From assembly GCA_038330095.1 (NCBI GenBank), contig JBBQNQ010000002.1, positions 11,785 to 75,784 on the forward strand: a stretch of DNA of 64,000 bases. Direction: 5' to 3'. Both the position numbers and the translations under genes were made by a program. This document shows, piece by piece, positions 1 through 10,193 of the stretch. Source of the stretch: JBBPZA01 sp038330095. GTDB taxonomy: Bacteria > Actinomycetota > Thermoleophilia > Solirubrobacterales > Solirubrobacteraceae. Numbering within the stretch: position 1 is the stretch's first letter; each line of letters opens with the position of its first letter. The notes beneath the pieces are model-generated. The model searched no databases, was not told where the DNA came from, and was given only the letters and a program-made list of their open reading frames with translations.

Positions 1-381
1 CGGGGTGCACAGGAAGCGAACGCGCACCCGGTTCTGGGCGGCCATGTCCTCGAGCGCGCAGACCATCGCCGCGAGCGCGCCCTTCATGTCGTAGGCGCCG
101 CGCCCGTAGAGACGGTCGCCTTCGCAGCGGGGCTCGAACTGCCCGGGGCGCCCCGGGACGACGTCGATGTGCCCGTGCAGCAGCGCGGTGTGGCCGCCGG
201 CCGCTCCCACCTCGGCCATGATCACCGGCAGCCCGTGGTGCTCGCTCTCCACCGCCTCTATGTCCCGGGCCTGCAGGCAGCCCTTCAGGAACCCCGCCGC
301 GGCACGGATGCCGTCGGGCGCGGAGGTGTCATAGGTGATCAGCCGCTCACAGAGCGCCTTCTCGTCCATCCGCGGAAGCAT
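1..381 (-). CDS. M20 family metallopeptidase, N-terminal part (cut by window edge)
   Basis: The visible 127 codons read MLPRMDEKALCERLITYDTS and on, then HGHIDVVPG near residue 70 and GRGAYDMKGA near residue 93. These are the two metal-binding motifs of M20 zinc peptidases (ArgE/DapE/carboxypeptidase G2 group), which hydrolyse N-acyl or peptide bonds in the cytoplasm. The H-x-D and the Asp of YDMKG are the expected first metal ligands; the catalytic Glu and later ligands lie outside the window. ATG at 381 is the first start and ATG at 369 (MDEKAL) is an equally good alternative. It lies 44 bases downstream of atpC on the same strand, so it may be read through from the ATP synthase operon. Substrate cannot be assigned; DapE/ArgE-like activity is the usual annotation. 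Confidence 0.85.
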   Translation of the reverse strand, partial: MLPRMDEKALCERLITYDTSAPDGIRAAAGFLKGCLQARDIEAVESEHHGLPVIMAEVGAAGGHTALLHGHIDVVPGRPGQFEPRCEGDRLYGRGAYDMKGALAAMVCALEDMAAQNRVRVRFLCTP

Positions 382-425
382 AGGGACGGCGTCCGCCGTC
401 CCCATGCGGTCGCGGGACCGGACGC

Positions 426-836
426 TCAGCCCCGCGTCATCTCCAGGAAGGCCTCCAGCCGCCGGCGCTCGCGTTCGGCCCCGCGCTGCTCCTCGGAGTC
501 CTCCGCGGCCCGGTCGTGCTCCTGCTCGGCGCGGCGCAGGCGGTCCTGGAGCTCGGCGGGATCGAGGTCGTCCGGTGAGATGGCCTCGTCGACCAGCACC
601 AGGGCGCGGTTGCCACCCACCTGCAGGTAGCCCTCGCCCTGCGCGAGGCGCACGACGTCTGACTCCGAGCGGTAGAGGCGCAGCTCGGAGGGGTCGAGAA
701 TCGCCAGCAGCGGCGTGTGGTTGGCGAGCACGCCGATCGAGCCCGCGGTGGTCTTGGTCGAGACCATCTCGACCTCCTCGCTGAAGACCTCGCCCTCGGG
801 AGTGAGGACCTCGACGGCGAACTTCGTGCGAGCCAC
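426..836 (-). CDS. atpC: ATP synthase F1 subunit epsilon
   Basis: 136 residues. The N-terminal beta-sandwich (FAVEVLTPEGEVFSEEVEMV, then GSIGVLANHTPLLAIL) is typical of the epsilon subunit of F1Fo ATP synthase, which sits on the central stalk with gamma and damps ATP hydrolysis. The C-terminal helical part after about residue 85 is very charged (EEQRGAERERRRLEAFLEM), as expected for the regulatory helices. The start is GTG at 836, only 6 bases after the atpD stop. It is the last subunit gene of the operon. Confidence 0.97.
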   Translation of the reverse strand: MARTKFAVEVLTPEGEVFSEEVEMVSTKTTAGSIGVLANHTPLLAILDPSELRLYRSESDVVRLAQGEGYLQVGGNRALVLVDEAISPDDLDPAELQDRLRRAEQEHDRAAEDSEEQRGAERERRRLEAFLEMTRG

Positions 837-842
837 GGCCCG

Positions 843-2318
<1,476 letters not shown>

Positions 2319-2355
2319 GGTCGGTGTTCTCCTTCTCTAGGGCTGGGACAGTCGG

Positions 2356-3285
2356 CTAGGAAAGCGCCTCGGAGCCCGCGACGACCTCCATGATCTCCTG
2401 GGTGATCTCCGCCTGGCGGGCGCGGTTCATCTCCAGCGTCAGATCGTCCATGAGGTCCTTCGCGTTCTCGGAGGCGTTGCGCATCGCGGTCATGCGCGCG
2501 CCGTGCTCGGATGCGGTGGACTCGAGCAGCGCCCGGTACACCGAGATCTCGACGAAGTCGGGGACCAGGCGGCGCAGGATCTCGTCGGGGTCGGGCTCGT
2601 ACTCGACCAGCGCGCGCATGCCCGCGTGGACGTCGCGCTCGCCCTCGCCGTCCTCCTCGTCCTCGCCCTCGCCCTCGTGCGCGTCGCCCTCGATTATCTG
2701 CGCATGCTGGAGGGGCAGCAGCGTCTCGCGGGTGACGCGCTGGGTGAGCGCGGAGATGTAGCTGTTGTAGACGATCTCCACCTGGTCGACCTTCCCGTCG
2801 GTGTAGGCGGCCATCAGGTCGGAGGCGATCTCGCGCGCGTTGGCGTAGGCGGGGCGGTCGGTGAAGCCGACGTAGGAGCCCTGGATGTCGTAGCCGCGGA
2901 AGGTGAGCGAGGAGACGCCGCGCCGCCCCGAGGCGTACCAGGCGAGCTCGCGGCCCTGACCCTCGTGCTCGCGCGCCGAGCGCACTCCCGTGCGGATGAT
3001 CTGCGAGTTGAAGGCGCCGGCCAGCCCGCGGTCGCCTGTGATGAGCAGCAACCCGACCGTGCCGACGCTCTCGTGCTCGTTCAGGATCGGGAGGTTGGGG
3101 ATGTTGCCCGCGGCCTCCGAGGCCTGCCGGGTCATGCGCCGGATCGCCTCCGCATAGGGACGCAGGTGCTCGATGCGCTGCTCGGCGCGGCGCAGGCGCG
3201 CCGCCGCGACCATCTGCATCGCGCGCGTGATCTTCTCGATGTTCCTGACGCTCGCGATGCGGTTCTTGACGTCGCGCTGGCTCAC
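2356..3285 (-). CDS. atpG: ATP synthase F1 subunit gamma
   Basis: 309 residues. The start SQRDVKNRIASVRNIEKITRAMQMVAAARLRRA is the classic gamma N-terminal coiled coil, and the C-terminal helix (ARMTAMRNASENAKDLMDDL) completes the rotor shaft turning inside the alpha3beta3 hexamer. The GTG start at 3285 overlaps the atpA stop by 4 bases (GTGA). Unusual is an acidic insertion around residues 200-216 (EGEGEDEEDGEGERDV) in the globular domain, where most gammas have a short loop. Confidence 0.98.
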   Translation of the reverse strand: MSQRDVKNRIASVRNIEKITRAMQMVAAARLRRAEQRIEHLRPYAEAIRRMTRQASEAAGNIPNLPILNEHESVGTVGLLLITGDRGLAGAFNSQIIRTGVRSAREHEGQGRELAWYASGRRGVSSLTFRGYDIQGSYVGFTDRPAYANAREIASDLMAAYTDGKVDQVEIVYNSYISALTQRVTRETLLPLQHAQIIEGDAHEGEGEDEEDGEGERDVHAGMRALVEYEPDPDEILRRLVPDFVEISVYRALLESTASEHGARMTAMRNASENAKDLMDDLTLEMNRARQAEITQEIMEVVAGSEALS

Positions 3286-4952
3286 GCGGTTGCCGTCTCC
3301 TCCTCGCGGGCGCCCGCCTCGTCGGCGCCGCCGCCATCGTCGTCCCCGCCCTCGGGCTCGCGCGGCTGGTCGCCGCCGCGACCGTCACGGTCGGCGACTC
3401 GATCGGACTCGCCGGAATCCATCGGATGGCCCTCCTCGTCGAGGTCGAACCCGAAGTCGTCGGCGTACTCGGCGACCGCCCGCTTGACCGCCTCCTGGGT
3501 CTCGTCCTCCCAGTCGCCGCCGCCGATCTTGGTCATCAGCTCGTCCTGCTCGGCGTGCATCCGCTGCACCAGCCCGCTGAGGAAGTCCGGGACCTTCTCG
3601 ACGTTGATGCGGTCCACGTAGCCGTTGGTCGCGGCGTAGATCTGGACCACCTGGTCCTCGACGGGCAGCGGCGAGCGCTCCTTCTGGTTGAGCGTAGTGA
3701 CCAGCCGCTCGCCGCGGGCCAGCGTTCGCTGGGTGTCGGCGTCGAGCTCTGAGCCGAACTGCGCGAAGGCCTCGAGCTCGCGGTACTGGGAGAGCTCGAG
3801 GCGCAGCCGCCCGGCAACTCTCTTCATAGGCTTGATCTGCGCGTTTCCGCCCACCCGCGAGACCGAGATGCCGACGTTGATCGCCGGACGCACGCCGGAG
3901 TAGAAGAGGCTTGGCTCGAGGTAGATCTGGCCGTCGGTGATCGAGATCACGTTGGTCGGGATGTAGGCCGACACGTCGCCCGCCTGGGTCTCGATGAGCG
4001 GCAGCGCGGTCAGGGAGCCCCCGCCCTCGTCGTCGGAGAGCTTGCACGCCCGCTCGAGAAGCCTGGAGTGCAGGTAGAAGACGTCGCCCGGATAGGCCTC
4101 GCGGCCGGGCGGGCGGCGCAGCAGCAGCGACATCTGGCGGTAGGCGTAAGCGTGCTTGGTGAGGTCGTCGTAGATGCACAGTGCGTGGCGGCCCGAGTAG
4201 GTGAAGAACTCGCCCATCGCCGTCCCCGCGTAGGGAGCGAGGAACTTGATCGGCGCGGCCTCGTCGGCCGGCGCCGCGACGACGATCGAGGTGTCCAGCG
4301 CGTTGGCGTCGGCGAGCGTCTCGGCCAGCTGCACGACGGTCGACATGCGCTGGCCGACGGCCACGTAGATCGAGATGAGGTCGGAGTCCTTGTTGTTGAT
4401 GATCGTGTCGACGGCGATCGCCGTCTTGCCGATCTGGCGGTCACCGATGATCAGCTCGCGCTGGCCGCGACCGATCGGGGTCATCGCGTCGACCGCCTTG
4501 ATGCCGGTCTGCATCGGCTCGACGACGGGCTGGCGCTCGATCACGCCCGGCGCCTTGAACTCCGCGGGCCGGCGCTCGCTGGTGTTGATGTCGCCCTTGC
4601 CGTCGAGCGGGCGGCCCAGCGGATCGACGATGCGCCCGAGCAGCTCCTCGCCCACGGGCACGTCGAGCAGCTCGTTGGTGCGCTTTGCGGTGTCGCCCTC
4701 GACGATCTTCTCCCACTCGCCGAAGAGCACGGTGCCGACGTTGTCGGCCTCGAGGTTGAGCGCCAGGCCGGTGACGCCGTGCGGGAGCTCGAGCATCTCG
4801 AACGACATGCAGTTCTCCAGGCCGTGCAGGCGCGCGATGCCGTCGCCCACCGACAGCACCGTGCCCACCTCGGTGAGCTCGGCGCTGCCTTCGTCGAGGC
4901 CCTCGATGCGGCTCTTGAGGATGCTGGTGATCTCGTCCGGCTTGATCTGCAT
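3282..4952 (-). CDS. atpA: ATP synthase F1 subunit alpha with acidic C-terminal tail
   Basis: 556 residues; typical alphas have about 500-515. The N-terminal crown region (ELTEVGTVLSVGDGIARLHG), P-loop GDRQIGKTAIAVD, ICIYDDLTKHA Walker B region and the VGGNAQIKPMKRVAGRLRLE signature are all present. Alpha carries the non-catalytic nucleotide sites. The start is ATG 4952 behind AAGGAGCC. The last 50 or so residues (after YADDFGFDLDEEG) are an Asp/Glu/Gly-rich tail not part of the family fold. Its stop overlaps the atpG start. Confidence 0.99.
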   Translation of the reverse strand: MQIKPDEITSILKSRIEGLDEGSAELTEVGTVLSVGDGIARLHGLENCMSFEMLELPHGVTGLALNLEADNVGTVLFGEWEKIVEGDTAKRTNELLDVPVGEELLGRIVDPLGRPLDGKGDINTSERRPAEFKAPGVIERQPVVEPMQTGIKAVDAMTPIGRGQRELIIGDRQIGKTAIAVDTIINNKDSDLISIYVAVGQRMSTVVQLAETLADANALDTSIVVAAPADEAAPIKFLAPYAGTAMGEFFTYSGRHALCIYDDLTKHAYAYRQMSLLLRRPPGREAYPGDVFYLHSRLLERACKLSDDEGGGSLTALPLIETQAGDVSAYIPTNVISITDGQIYLEPSLFYSGVRPAINVGISVSRVGGNAQIKPMKRVAGRLRLELSQYRELEAFAQFGSELDADTQRTLARGERLVTTLNQKERSPLPVEDQVVQIYAATNGYVDRINVEKVPDFLSGLVQRMHAEQDELMTKIGGGDWEDETQEAVKRAVAEYADDFGFDLDEEGHPMDSGESDRVADRDGRGGDQPREPEGGDDDGGGADEAGAREEETATA

Positions 4953-4967
4953 GGGCGTTGGGGCTCC

Positions 4968-5501
4968 TTACGTCGCCTTGGCGACTTGTCGGCGAAGGTT
5001 TTCGAGTCGGTTGCGGATCGAGGTGTCCAGGATGGAGTTGCCCACCCTCAGCACGATCCCGCCGAGGATGTCGGGGTCCACGTGGCTGGCCAGGCGCACC
5101 GTCCGCTGGGTCTGCTCGCCCACGCGGGCGCTGATCTGCTCGAGCACGCGCTCGTCGAGCTCGACCGCGCTAGTGACGTCCACGCGCAGCACCCGGTGCT
5201 CGCTCTCCCACAGCTCGTCGAACTGGCGGCGCAGGCGGAAGATCACCGGCATGCGGTGCTTCTCGACCAGCAGCTCGAGGAAGTTGAGCAGGATGGGGTC
5301 CGCCTCGGAGACCGCGCGGTCGAGCCCGTCCTTCTTCTCCTCGGTCGAGAAGTAGGGCGAGAAGAAGAAGACCTGCAGCTCGCGGTTCTCGTCCAGGGCG
5401 TCGGCGAACTCGCCGAGCTGCTCCCGGATCAGGTCGAGCTTGTCCTGCTCTGAGGCGACCTCGAACAGCGAGCGCGAGTAGACGTGGGCGATCTCCTCCA
5501 T
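4968..5501 (-). CDS. atpH: ATP synthase F1 subunit delta
   Basis: 177 residues, normal for the OSCP/delta family. It begins MEEIAHVYSRSLFEVASEQDK and contains the conserved C-terminal stretch RVLRVDVTSAVELDE followed by VDPDILGGIVLRVGNSILDTS (positions about 120-165), the most conserved delta segment. Delta links the peripheral b-stalk to the top of the alpha/beta hexamer. It sits 10 bases after atpF and 15 bases before atpA in the operon. Confidence 0.97.
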   Translation of the reverse strand: MEEIAHVYSRSLFEVASEQDKLDLIREQLGEFADALDENRELQVFFFSPYFSTEEKKDGLDRAVSEADPILLNFLELLVEKHRMPVIFRLRRQFDELWESEHRVLRVDVTSAVELDERVLEQISARVGEQTQRTVRLASHVDPDILGGIVLRVGNSILDTSIRNRLENLRRQVAKAT

Positions 5502-5511
5502 CGCCGGCGGC

Positions 5512-6084
5512 TCAGCCTCCCCGTCCGTCGTCGCCGGCGAGTGCCGAGAAGTCGACCTCCTGAAGGGCCTCCTCGACGAGCCGGCGCTGGTCGTCGGCGG
5601 TGAGCGACTTGCGCGTGACCTTCTCGGTGGCCAGCACGGTGAGGTCGGCGACCTCCTTGCGGATCTCCTGGATCGCGCGGCGGGTCTCGGCCTGGATGTC
5701 GCGGCGGGTCTGCTCCATCAGCTCCTCGCGCTGGGCGCGGGACTTCTCCAGCGCCTCGCGCTCGGTCACCTCACCGGCCTTGCGCGCACGCAGGACGATC
5801 TCCTCGGCCTGCTCGCGCGCCTCGCGCAGGCGCTCGCGGTACTCGGCGAGCAGCTCGTCGGCCTCCTTGCGCGTGCGGTCCGCGGCGTCGATGGACTCCT
5901 CGATCGCGTGCTGACGCTTGTCGAGCGCCTCGGCGATCGGGGGGAAGGCGAGCTTGCGCAGCAGCAGGAAGGTCACCAAGAAGGCGATGAGCGTCCAGAC
6001 CATGAGCCCCAGGTTCGGCGACACGAGGAAGCTGCCGCCGTCGGCGAGGACCGTCACCACTGCGCCGTGTAGCTCGGTGTGCAT
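5512..6084 (-). CDS. atpF: ATP synthase Fo subunit b
   Basis: 190 residues. One N-terminal membrane helix (about residues 24-44, LGLMVWTLIAFLVTFLLLRK) with the conserved PPIAEALDKR motif directly after it, then a long charged coiled coil rich in Glu/Arg, as in the peripheral stalk b subunit. The C-terminus (LVEEALQEVDFSAL) would contact delta. It lies between atpE and atpH with short spacers. Only one b-type gene is present in this operon. Confidence 0.97.
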   Translation of the reverse strand: MHTELHGAVVTVLADGGSFLVSPNLGLMVWTLIAFLVTFLLLRKLAFPPIAEALDKRQHAIEESIDAADRTRKEADELLAEYRERLREAREQAEEIVLRARKAGEVTEREALEKSRAQREELMEQTRRDIQAETRRAIQEIRKEVADLTVLATEKVTRKSLTADDQRRLVEEALQEVDFSALAGDDGRGG

Positions 6085-6091
6085 CGGCGAC

Positions 6092-6364
6092 CTAGAGGAA
6101 GAACGCGATCAGGCCCGCGACCAGCCCGTAGAAGAAGCACGCCTCGGTCAGCGCGAAGCCGAGCCACTGGATGCTGGTGATCTCGTCGCGCATCTCGGGC
6201 TGGCGCGTGACCGACTCGATCACCTTGCCGAAGATGATGCCGATGCCGATGCCGGCGCCGACGGCGCCGAGCCCGCCGCCCACGCCGAGGGCGATGGCCT
6301 TGCCGTCCTTGCCGGTGCTGGCGGCGGCCTGGGCGAGGGTGAACAGCGTTGAGAGGAAGCTCAT
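6092..6364 (-). CDS. atpE: ATP synthase Fo subunit c (rotor ring)
   Basis: 90 residues, two membrane hairpin helices. Helix 1 has the glycine motif GAGIGIGIIFGK and the loop has RQPE. Helix 2 has FALTEACFFYGL, where the Glu is the ion carrier. The residues next to that Glu are Ala and Cys rather than the Ser/Thr seen in sodium-binding rings, so a proton-driven ring is inferred. The first roughly 20 residues (MSFLSTLFTLAQAAASTGKD) form a short periplasmic-side extension. It is 19 bases downstream of atpB. Confidence 0.97.
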   Translation of the reverse strand: MSFLSTLFTLAQAAASTGKDGKAIALGVGGGLGAVGAGIGIGIIFGKVIESVTRQPEMRDEITSIQWLGFALTEACFFYGLVAGLIAFFL

Positions 6365-6383
6365 GTTGCGTGCTCCTTGGTCG

Positions 6384-7319
6384 TTAGTGGTGCGCGGCGG
6401 TGGCCTCGCCGAGGTAGATGGCCGTCAGGGTGGCGAAGATGAACGCTTGCAGAGTCGCGATCAGGACGACCTCGAAGGCGAAGATCGCGATGCCGATGGG
6501 CAGGGTCACGATGCCGACGGCAGCGACCCCGAGGATCACCGCCAGCGCGCCGGACATGAAGAGGATGATCAGATGGCCCGCGAGGATGTTGGCGAAGAGT
6601 CGAACGGAGAGCGATATGAGCCGCATGAAGTTGGACATGACCTCGAGGCCGAAGATTGGGATCCGCAGCCAGCCGGGCACGCCGGGCGGGATCAGGGACT
6701 TCAGGTAGCCCCTGAAGCCCTTGGCGCGGATCCCCTCGACGTTGTAGGAGATCCACGTGATGAGGGCCAGGACGAGCGGGATCGAGACGTTCGCGGTCGC
6801 CGAGTACAGCGCGAAGGCCGGGATCTTGAGCCCGAAGATGTTCACCTTGTGCTCGGTGTTGGTCGGCAGCGGCAGGTAGCCGATGAGGTTCGAGAACCAG
6901 ATGAAGAGGAATACCGCGCCGATGTACGGGAACCACTTGAGCGCCATCCCCTTGTCCATGTTCCCGCCGGTGATGTTGTTGCGCATGAGGCCGTAGAGTG
7001 CCTCGATCGCCGTCTGGATCCGGTTCGGCCTGGCCTGCATGCGATTGGCGATGTAGATCATCGTCACGCAGGTGAGGACCGTGGCGATGAACACGTAGAG
7101 GACGCCCTTGTTGATGTCGAACGGCCCGGGCAGGCTGATCCAGGTGTCGAGCTTGAACTCGTTCTGGGGCTGGAACTCGTCGTTCCTGGTGCCCTTGCCG
7201 AAGATGATCAGCGACGCGACGATGAGCAGCACGTAGAGCCCCAGGCCGATGAAGACCCGCGTGCGGATCGACAGGCCGCTCCTGGGAGCCGGCCCGCTGG
7301 GCGCCGACGCCCCGCTCAT
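6384..7319 (-). CDS. atpB: ATP synthase Fo subunit a
   Basis: 311 residues. The fourth/fifth-helix signature NFMRLISLSVRLFANILAGH carries the essential Arg facing the c-ring Glu, and the last helix region LQAFIFATLTAIYLGEA is typical. Multiple hydrophobic helices and an N-terminal helix (residues about 20-43) fit the family. The reading frame stays open much further upstream, but ATG 7319 (MSGASAPSG) overlaps the stop of the preceding atpI-like gene by 4 bases (ATGA) and gives the normal length, so it is chosen. Confidence 0.96.
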   Translation of the reverse strand: MSGASAPSGPAPRSGLSIRTRVFIGLGLYVLLIVASLIIFGKGTRNDEFQPQNEFKLDTWISLPGPFDINKGVLYVFIATVLTCVTMIYIANRMQARPNRIQTAIEALYGLMRNNITGGNMDKGMALKWFPYIGAVFLFIWFSNLIGYLPLPTNTEHKVNIFGLKIPAFALYSATANVSIPLVLALITWISYNVEGIRAKGFRGYLKSLIPPGVPGWLRIPIFGLEVMSNFMRLISLSVRLFANILAGHLIILFMSGALAVILGVAAVGIVTLPIGIAIFAFEVVLIATLQAFIFATLTAIYLGEATAAHH

Positions 7320-7738
7320 CGGCTCTCCGGGCGCCGGCCCGAGGCCCGCATCGAGGGCGGGCGCAGGATCATCGAGGTCGCCAGGTAGATGGTGAAGGCC
7401 ACGCCGACGACGATGACGGCGGTCAGCCCGTCCTTGTCCTCGCCCGCCCGCGCGGCGATGACGATCGCGAGCGTGACGATCCACAGCCGCAGGAAGAGGC
7501 CCGCGATCGCCACGATCAGCCCGGTGCGCGGGTTGGGGGCGCCCAGCGCGTAGCGGTCGACCGCCACGCCGACCGCGCGGGCGACGATCCAGCCTCCCGC
7601 GCCGGCGCCGAAGCCCAGCAGCGGGCCGCCCGCGAGCAGCACGATGGGAAGCGCGAGGACGACTACCGCGACATCGAGGTAGGCCAGGGCCGCGAGCGGC
7701 GAGCCCGAGGCTTGCGGCCCGGGCCGATCGGCTTCCAT
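7316..7738 (-). CDS. AtpI-like membrane protein, first gene of ATP synthase operon
   Basis: About 140 residues with four predicted membrane segments (YLDVAVVVLALPIVLLAGG, then GFGAGAGGWIVARAVGVAV, LIVAIAGLFLRLWIVTLAIV and AVIVVGVAFTIYLATSMIL). No catalytic motif is visible. Its place directly before atpB, with overlapping stop/start, matches the position of AtpI, the accessory factor for c-ring assembly, so an AtpI-like role is inferred from context more than sequence. ATG 7738 (MEADRPG) is chosen because a G-rich stretch lies just upstream; GTG at 7759 or 7807 is possible. Confidence 0.65.
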   Translation of the reverse strand: MEADRPGPQASGSPLAALAYLDVAVVVLALPIVLLAGGPLLGFGAGAGGWIVARAVGVAVDRYALGAPNPRTGLIVAIAGLFLRLWIVTLAIVIAARAGEDKDGLTAVIVVGVAFTIYLATSMILRPPSMRASGRRPESR

Positions 7739-7950
7739 GTCGACCGCAGCCCCCGTCACGTGAGCCCGTCCTGTTCGCTGTGATGACCTCTGGACATTCC
7801 CCTGCACTCCCCGTACCCCACCCGGTGCGCGCCCGAACGGAGGGGCCTTGCTGACGCGGCGAGCCTATACGTTTCCGAGGCTTAGCAGCAGCGTCGCGAC
7901 GGCGTCTCGAACCGAGGCGTGCCGCCCTGCGTAGGACGCTCCGCAAGCCC

Positions 7951-8484
7951 ATGGCGCGCTCCTCAACCCTCACCCAGGACGACGGCCTGCGCACGGCCTA
8001 CCGCGCGCACGGGCCCGAGCTCTACGGGATGGCCCTGCGCACGTTGGGAGACCGCGGCCTGGCCGAAGAGGTGGTCCAGGAGACCTTCCTGCGCGCCTGG
8101 AACGCCGCCGAGCGCTTCGACCCCGAGCTGGGCTCCCTGCGCACGTGGCTGTTCGCGATCGCCCGCAACGTCGTGATCGACGTCGCCCGGGCGCGCGCCG
8201 TGCGCCCCCGGGTCGCCGAGGGCGACGCGGCGGGGGTCGAGGATCGTGCGGATGAGCACGAGGACCCCTACGAGCGCGCCATGCTGGGCTGGGAGGTCGA
8301 GGAGGCGCTGCGACGGCTGGGCGAGGCCCATCGCATCGTCCTGGTGGAGACGTATTACCGCGGCCGCCCCTACGCCGAGGTCTCCGCCCAGCTCGGCGTG
8401 CCCGAGGGCACAGTCAAGTCGCGGGTCTACTACGCGCTGCGGGCGCTGCGCAACGTGCTCGAGGAGATGGGCTTCGATGCCTGA
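7951..8484 (+). CDS. ECF RNA polymerase sigma factor
   Basis: 177 residues with sigma region 2 (LYGMALRTLGDRGLAEEVVQ, then ETFLRAW and SLRTWLFAIARNVVID) at about residues 24-75. Region 4 (YYRGRPYAEVSAQLGVPEGT followed by VKSRVYYALRALR) lies at about 133-168. No C-terminal extension is present. The helix-turn-helix would read the -35 element. The next gene overlaps by 8 bases and encodes a matching zinc anti-sigma factor, so the pair forms a signal-responsive switch. It is divergent from the ATP synthase operon. Confidence 0.95.
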   Translation: MARSSTLTQDDGLRTAYRAHGPELYGMALRTLGDRGLAEEVVQETFLRAWNAAERFDPELGSLRTWLFAIARNVVIDVARARAVRPRVAEGDAAGVEDRADEHEDPYERAMLGWEVEEALRRLGEAHRIVLVETYYRGRPYAEVSAQLGVPEGTVKSRVYYALRALRNVLEEMGFDA

Positions 8485-9172
8485 CGAGCACCGGGCATGG
8501 CGGGAGCGGCTCGGGGCTTACGTCCTCGGGCATCTGGCGCCCGACGAGGCGGCGGCCGTGCGCGCGCACCTCGAAGGCTGCGCCGCGTGCCGTTCCGAGG
8601 AGCGAGAGCTCGCCCCGGTCGCCCAGCGCCTGGCCCTGGGCTCGCCACAGGAGGAAAGCGCACGCGCGGCGCCGCCGCGCGACCTCGGCGAGCGCGTGGT
8701 CGCACGCGTCGCGCGCGAGCGGCGGTCGCGCCGCCGCGCCCAGCGGCTGGGGGCGCTGCGGCTCGCGGGCGCCGGGGCCCTCGCCGGAGGGTCGCTCGCG
8801 GCCGCCGCCTTCACCCTGTGGCCGTCTGGCGACGAGGGCCCGGCGCCGGCGCGCCCGCCGGCGCGCGTCGCTCCCGCAGGGGAGGTCGTCGCCTTCCGCG
8901 GCCTGCCGCCCGGCGTCAAGATGCAGGCGACCGTCACCCCGCGCGCCTGGGGGACGTCGATCGCGGTGAACGTCGAGGGTGCCCCCGCCGGTATCCGATG
9001 CACGGTGTGGCTGCGCCGCGAGGACGGAACGCGCATTCCCGCGGGCTCGTTCCGCTACGTCGACCGCAAGGGGGGCAGCCGGGTGCTGCTGGCGTCCTCG
9101 CTGCCGCGCTCCGAGGCAGTCGCCGTCGGGCTGAAGGCGGGGCGCTGGACCTACGCGGCCCCACTCCGGTAG
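8477..9172 (+). CDS. Anti-sigma factor with ZAS zinc-finger motif
   Basis: 231 residues. The N-terminal domain contains H31-x3-C35-x2-C38 (HLEGCAAC), the zinc-binding motif of ZAS anti-sigma factors that hold ECF sigmas inactive. One membrane segment follows a basic stretch (LAGAGALAGGSLAAAAFTLW, about residues 96-116). The rest is an outside domain of about 110 residues with Gly/Pro-rich start and a beta-rich end (GIRCTVWLRREDGTRIPAGS), resembling the anti-sigma-K C-terminal type. ATG 8477 lies inside the sigma gene end, indicating translational coupling. Confidence 0.9.
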   Translation: MPDEHRAWRERLGAYVLGHLAPDEAAAVRAHLEGCAACRSEERELAPVAQRLALGSPQEESARAAPPRDLGERVVARVARERRSRRRAQRLGALRLAGAGALAGGSLAAAAFTLWPSGDEGPAPARPPARVAPAGEVVAFRGLPPGVKMQATVTPRAWGTSIAVNVEGAPAGIRCTVWLRREDGTRIPAGSFRYVDRKGGSRVLLASSLPRSEAVAVGLKAGRWTYAAPLR

Positions 9173-9203
9173 CGCGCGGGCCGGCGCGGGTAGGCTCGCG
9201 TCG

Positions 9204-10193
9204 GTGATCCTTGACACCGGGCTCTATCAGGACGGTCGCCGGCACCCGGGCGAGCTCGGGCTCGACCACCTCTTCGACGCCTGCCACGGGCCCGAGAGCT
9301 TCGTGTGGATCGGCCTCTATGAGCCCACCGAGGAGGAGTTCGACGCCGTTCGCCGCGAGTTCCAGTTCCACGAGCTCGCGGTCGAGGATGCGATCAACGC
9401 CCACCAGCGCCCCAAACTAGAGGTCTACGGCGACTCGCTGTTCATGGTCCTGAAGACCGCCTGCTACCGCGAGCCCGACGACGTCGACTTCGGCGAGCTG
9501 CTGCTGTTCGTCGGGCCGAGCTTCGTCGTCTCCGTGCGTCACGGGAAGGCGTCCTCGCTTGGCGACGTGCGACGCGAGGTCGACCAGCGCCCCGACCTGC
9601 TCCGCAACGGGCCCAGCGCGGTCCTGCACGCGATCGTCGACCGGGTAGTGGACGACTACCAGCCCGTCATCGAGGCGCTCGACAACGACATCTCCGAGCT
9701 GGAGGTCGAGGTGTTCTCGCCCGACGGCCGATCCCGCAGCGACCGCATCTACAAGCTCAAGCGCGAGGTGCTCGAGTTCCGCCGCGCCGTCCTCCCGCTC
9801 GTCCACCCGCTCGAGCGCCTGGCGGCCGGCCGCCACCCCATCGTCGCCGAGGAGATCCGCCACTACTTCCGCGACGTCGAGGACCACGTGCTGCGCGTGC
9901 TCGCCCAGATCGAAGCGTACAGCGAGTTGCTCACCAACGCGCTGCAGGCGAGCCTGGTCCAGGTCCAGGTTCGCCAGGCCGACGCGGCGCGCAAGCAGGG
10001 CGACGACGTCCGCAAGATCTCCGCGTGGGCGGCGATCATCGCGGTCCCGACGCTGCTCACCGGCGTCTACGGGATGAACTTCGACCACATGCCCGAGCTG
10101 CACAAGACCTTGGGCTATCCCGTCATCCTCGCCGTTATGGTTGCGATCTGTCTCGGCCTCTACCTGCGACTGCGCCGCGCGGGGTGGCTGTGA
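9204..10193 (+). CDS. corA: CorA family magnesium/cobalt transporter
   Basis: 329 residues. The C-terminus carries the family signature GVYGMNF (GMN selectivity filter, about residue 286) between two membrane helices (WAAIIAVPTLLTGVYGMNF and YPVILAVMVAICLGLYL). The large N-terminal cytoplasmic funnel domain has the typical FHELAVEDAINAHQRPKLE stretch. It acts as a pentameric divalent-cation channel in the inner membrane. The start is GTG 9204. The stop overlaps the next gene start (GTGA), so both are probably cotranscribed. Confidence 0.95.
   Translation: MILDTGLYQDGRRHPGELGLDHLFDACHGPESFVWIGLYEPTEEEFDAVRREFQFHELAVEDAINAHQRPKLEVYGDSLFMVLKTACYREPDDVDFGELLLFVGPSFVVSVRHGKASSLGDVRREVDQRPDLLRNGPSAVLHAIVDRVVDDYQPVIEALDNDISELEVEVFSPDGRSRSDRIYKLKREVLEFRRAVLPLVHPLERLAAGRHPIVAEEIRHYFRDVEDHVLRVLAQIEAYSELLTNALQASLVQVQVRQADAARKQGDDVRKISAWAAIIAVPTLLTGVYGMNFDHMPELHKTLGYPVILAVMVAICLGLYLRLRRAGWL

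Noticed and set aside
7320..7994. N-terminal extension of atpB reaching to 7994
   Set aside because: The extension overlaps the atpI-like gene and the ECF sigma start, is Arg-rich and has no counterpart in subunit a; ATG 7319 fits the family length.
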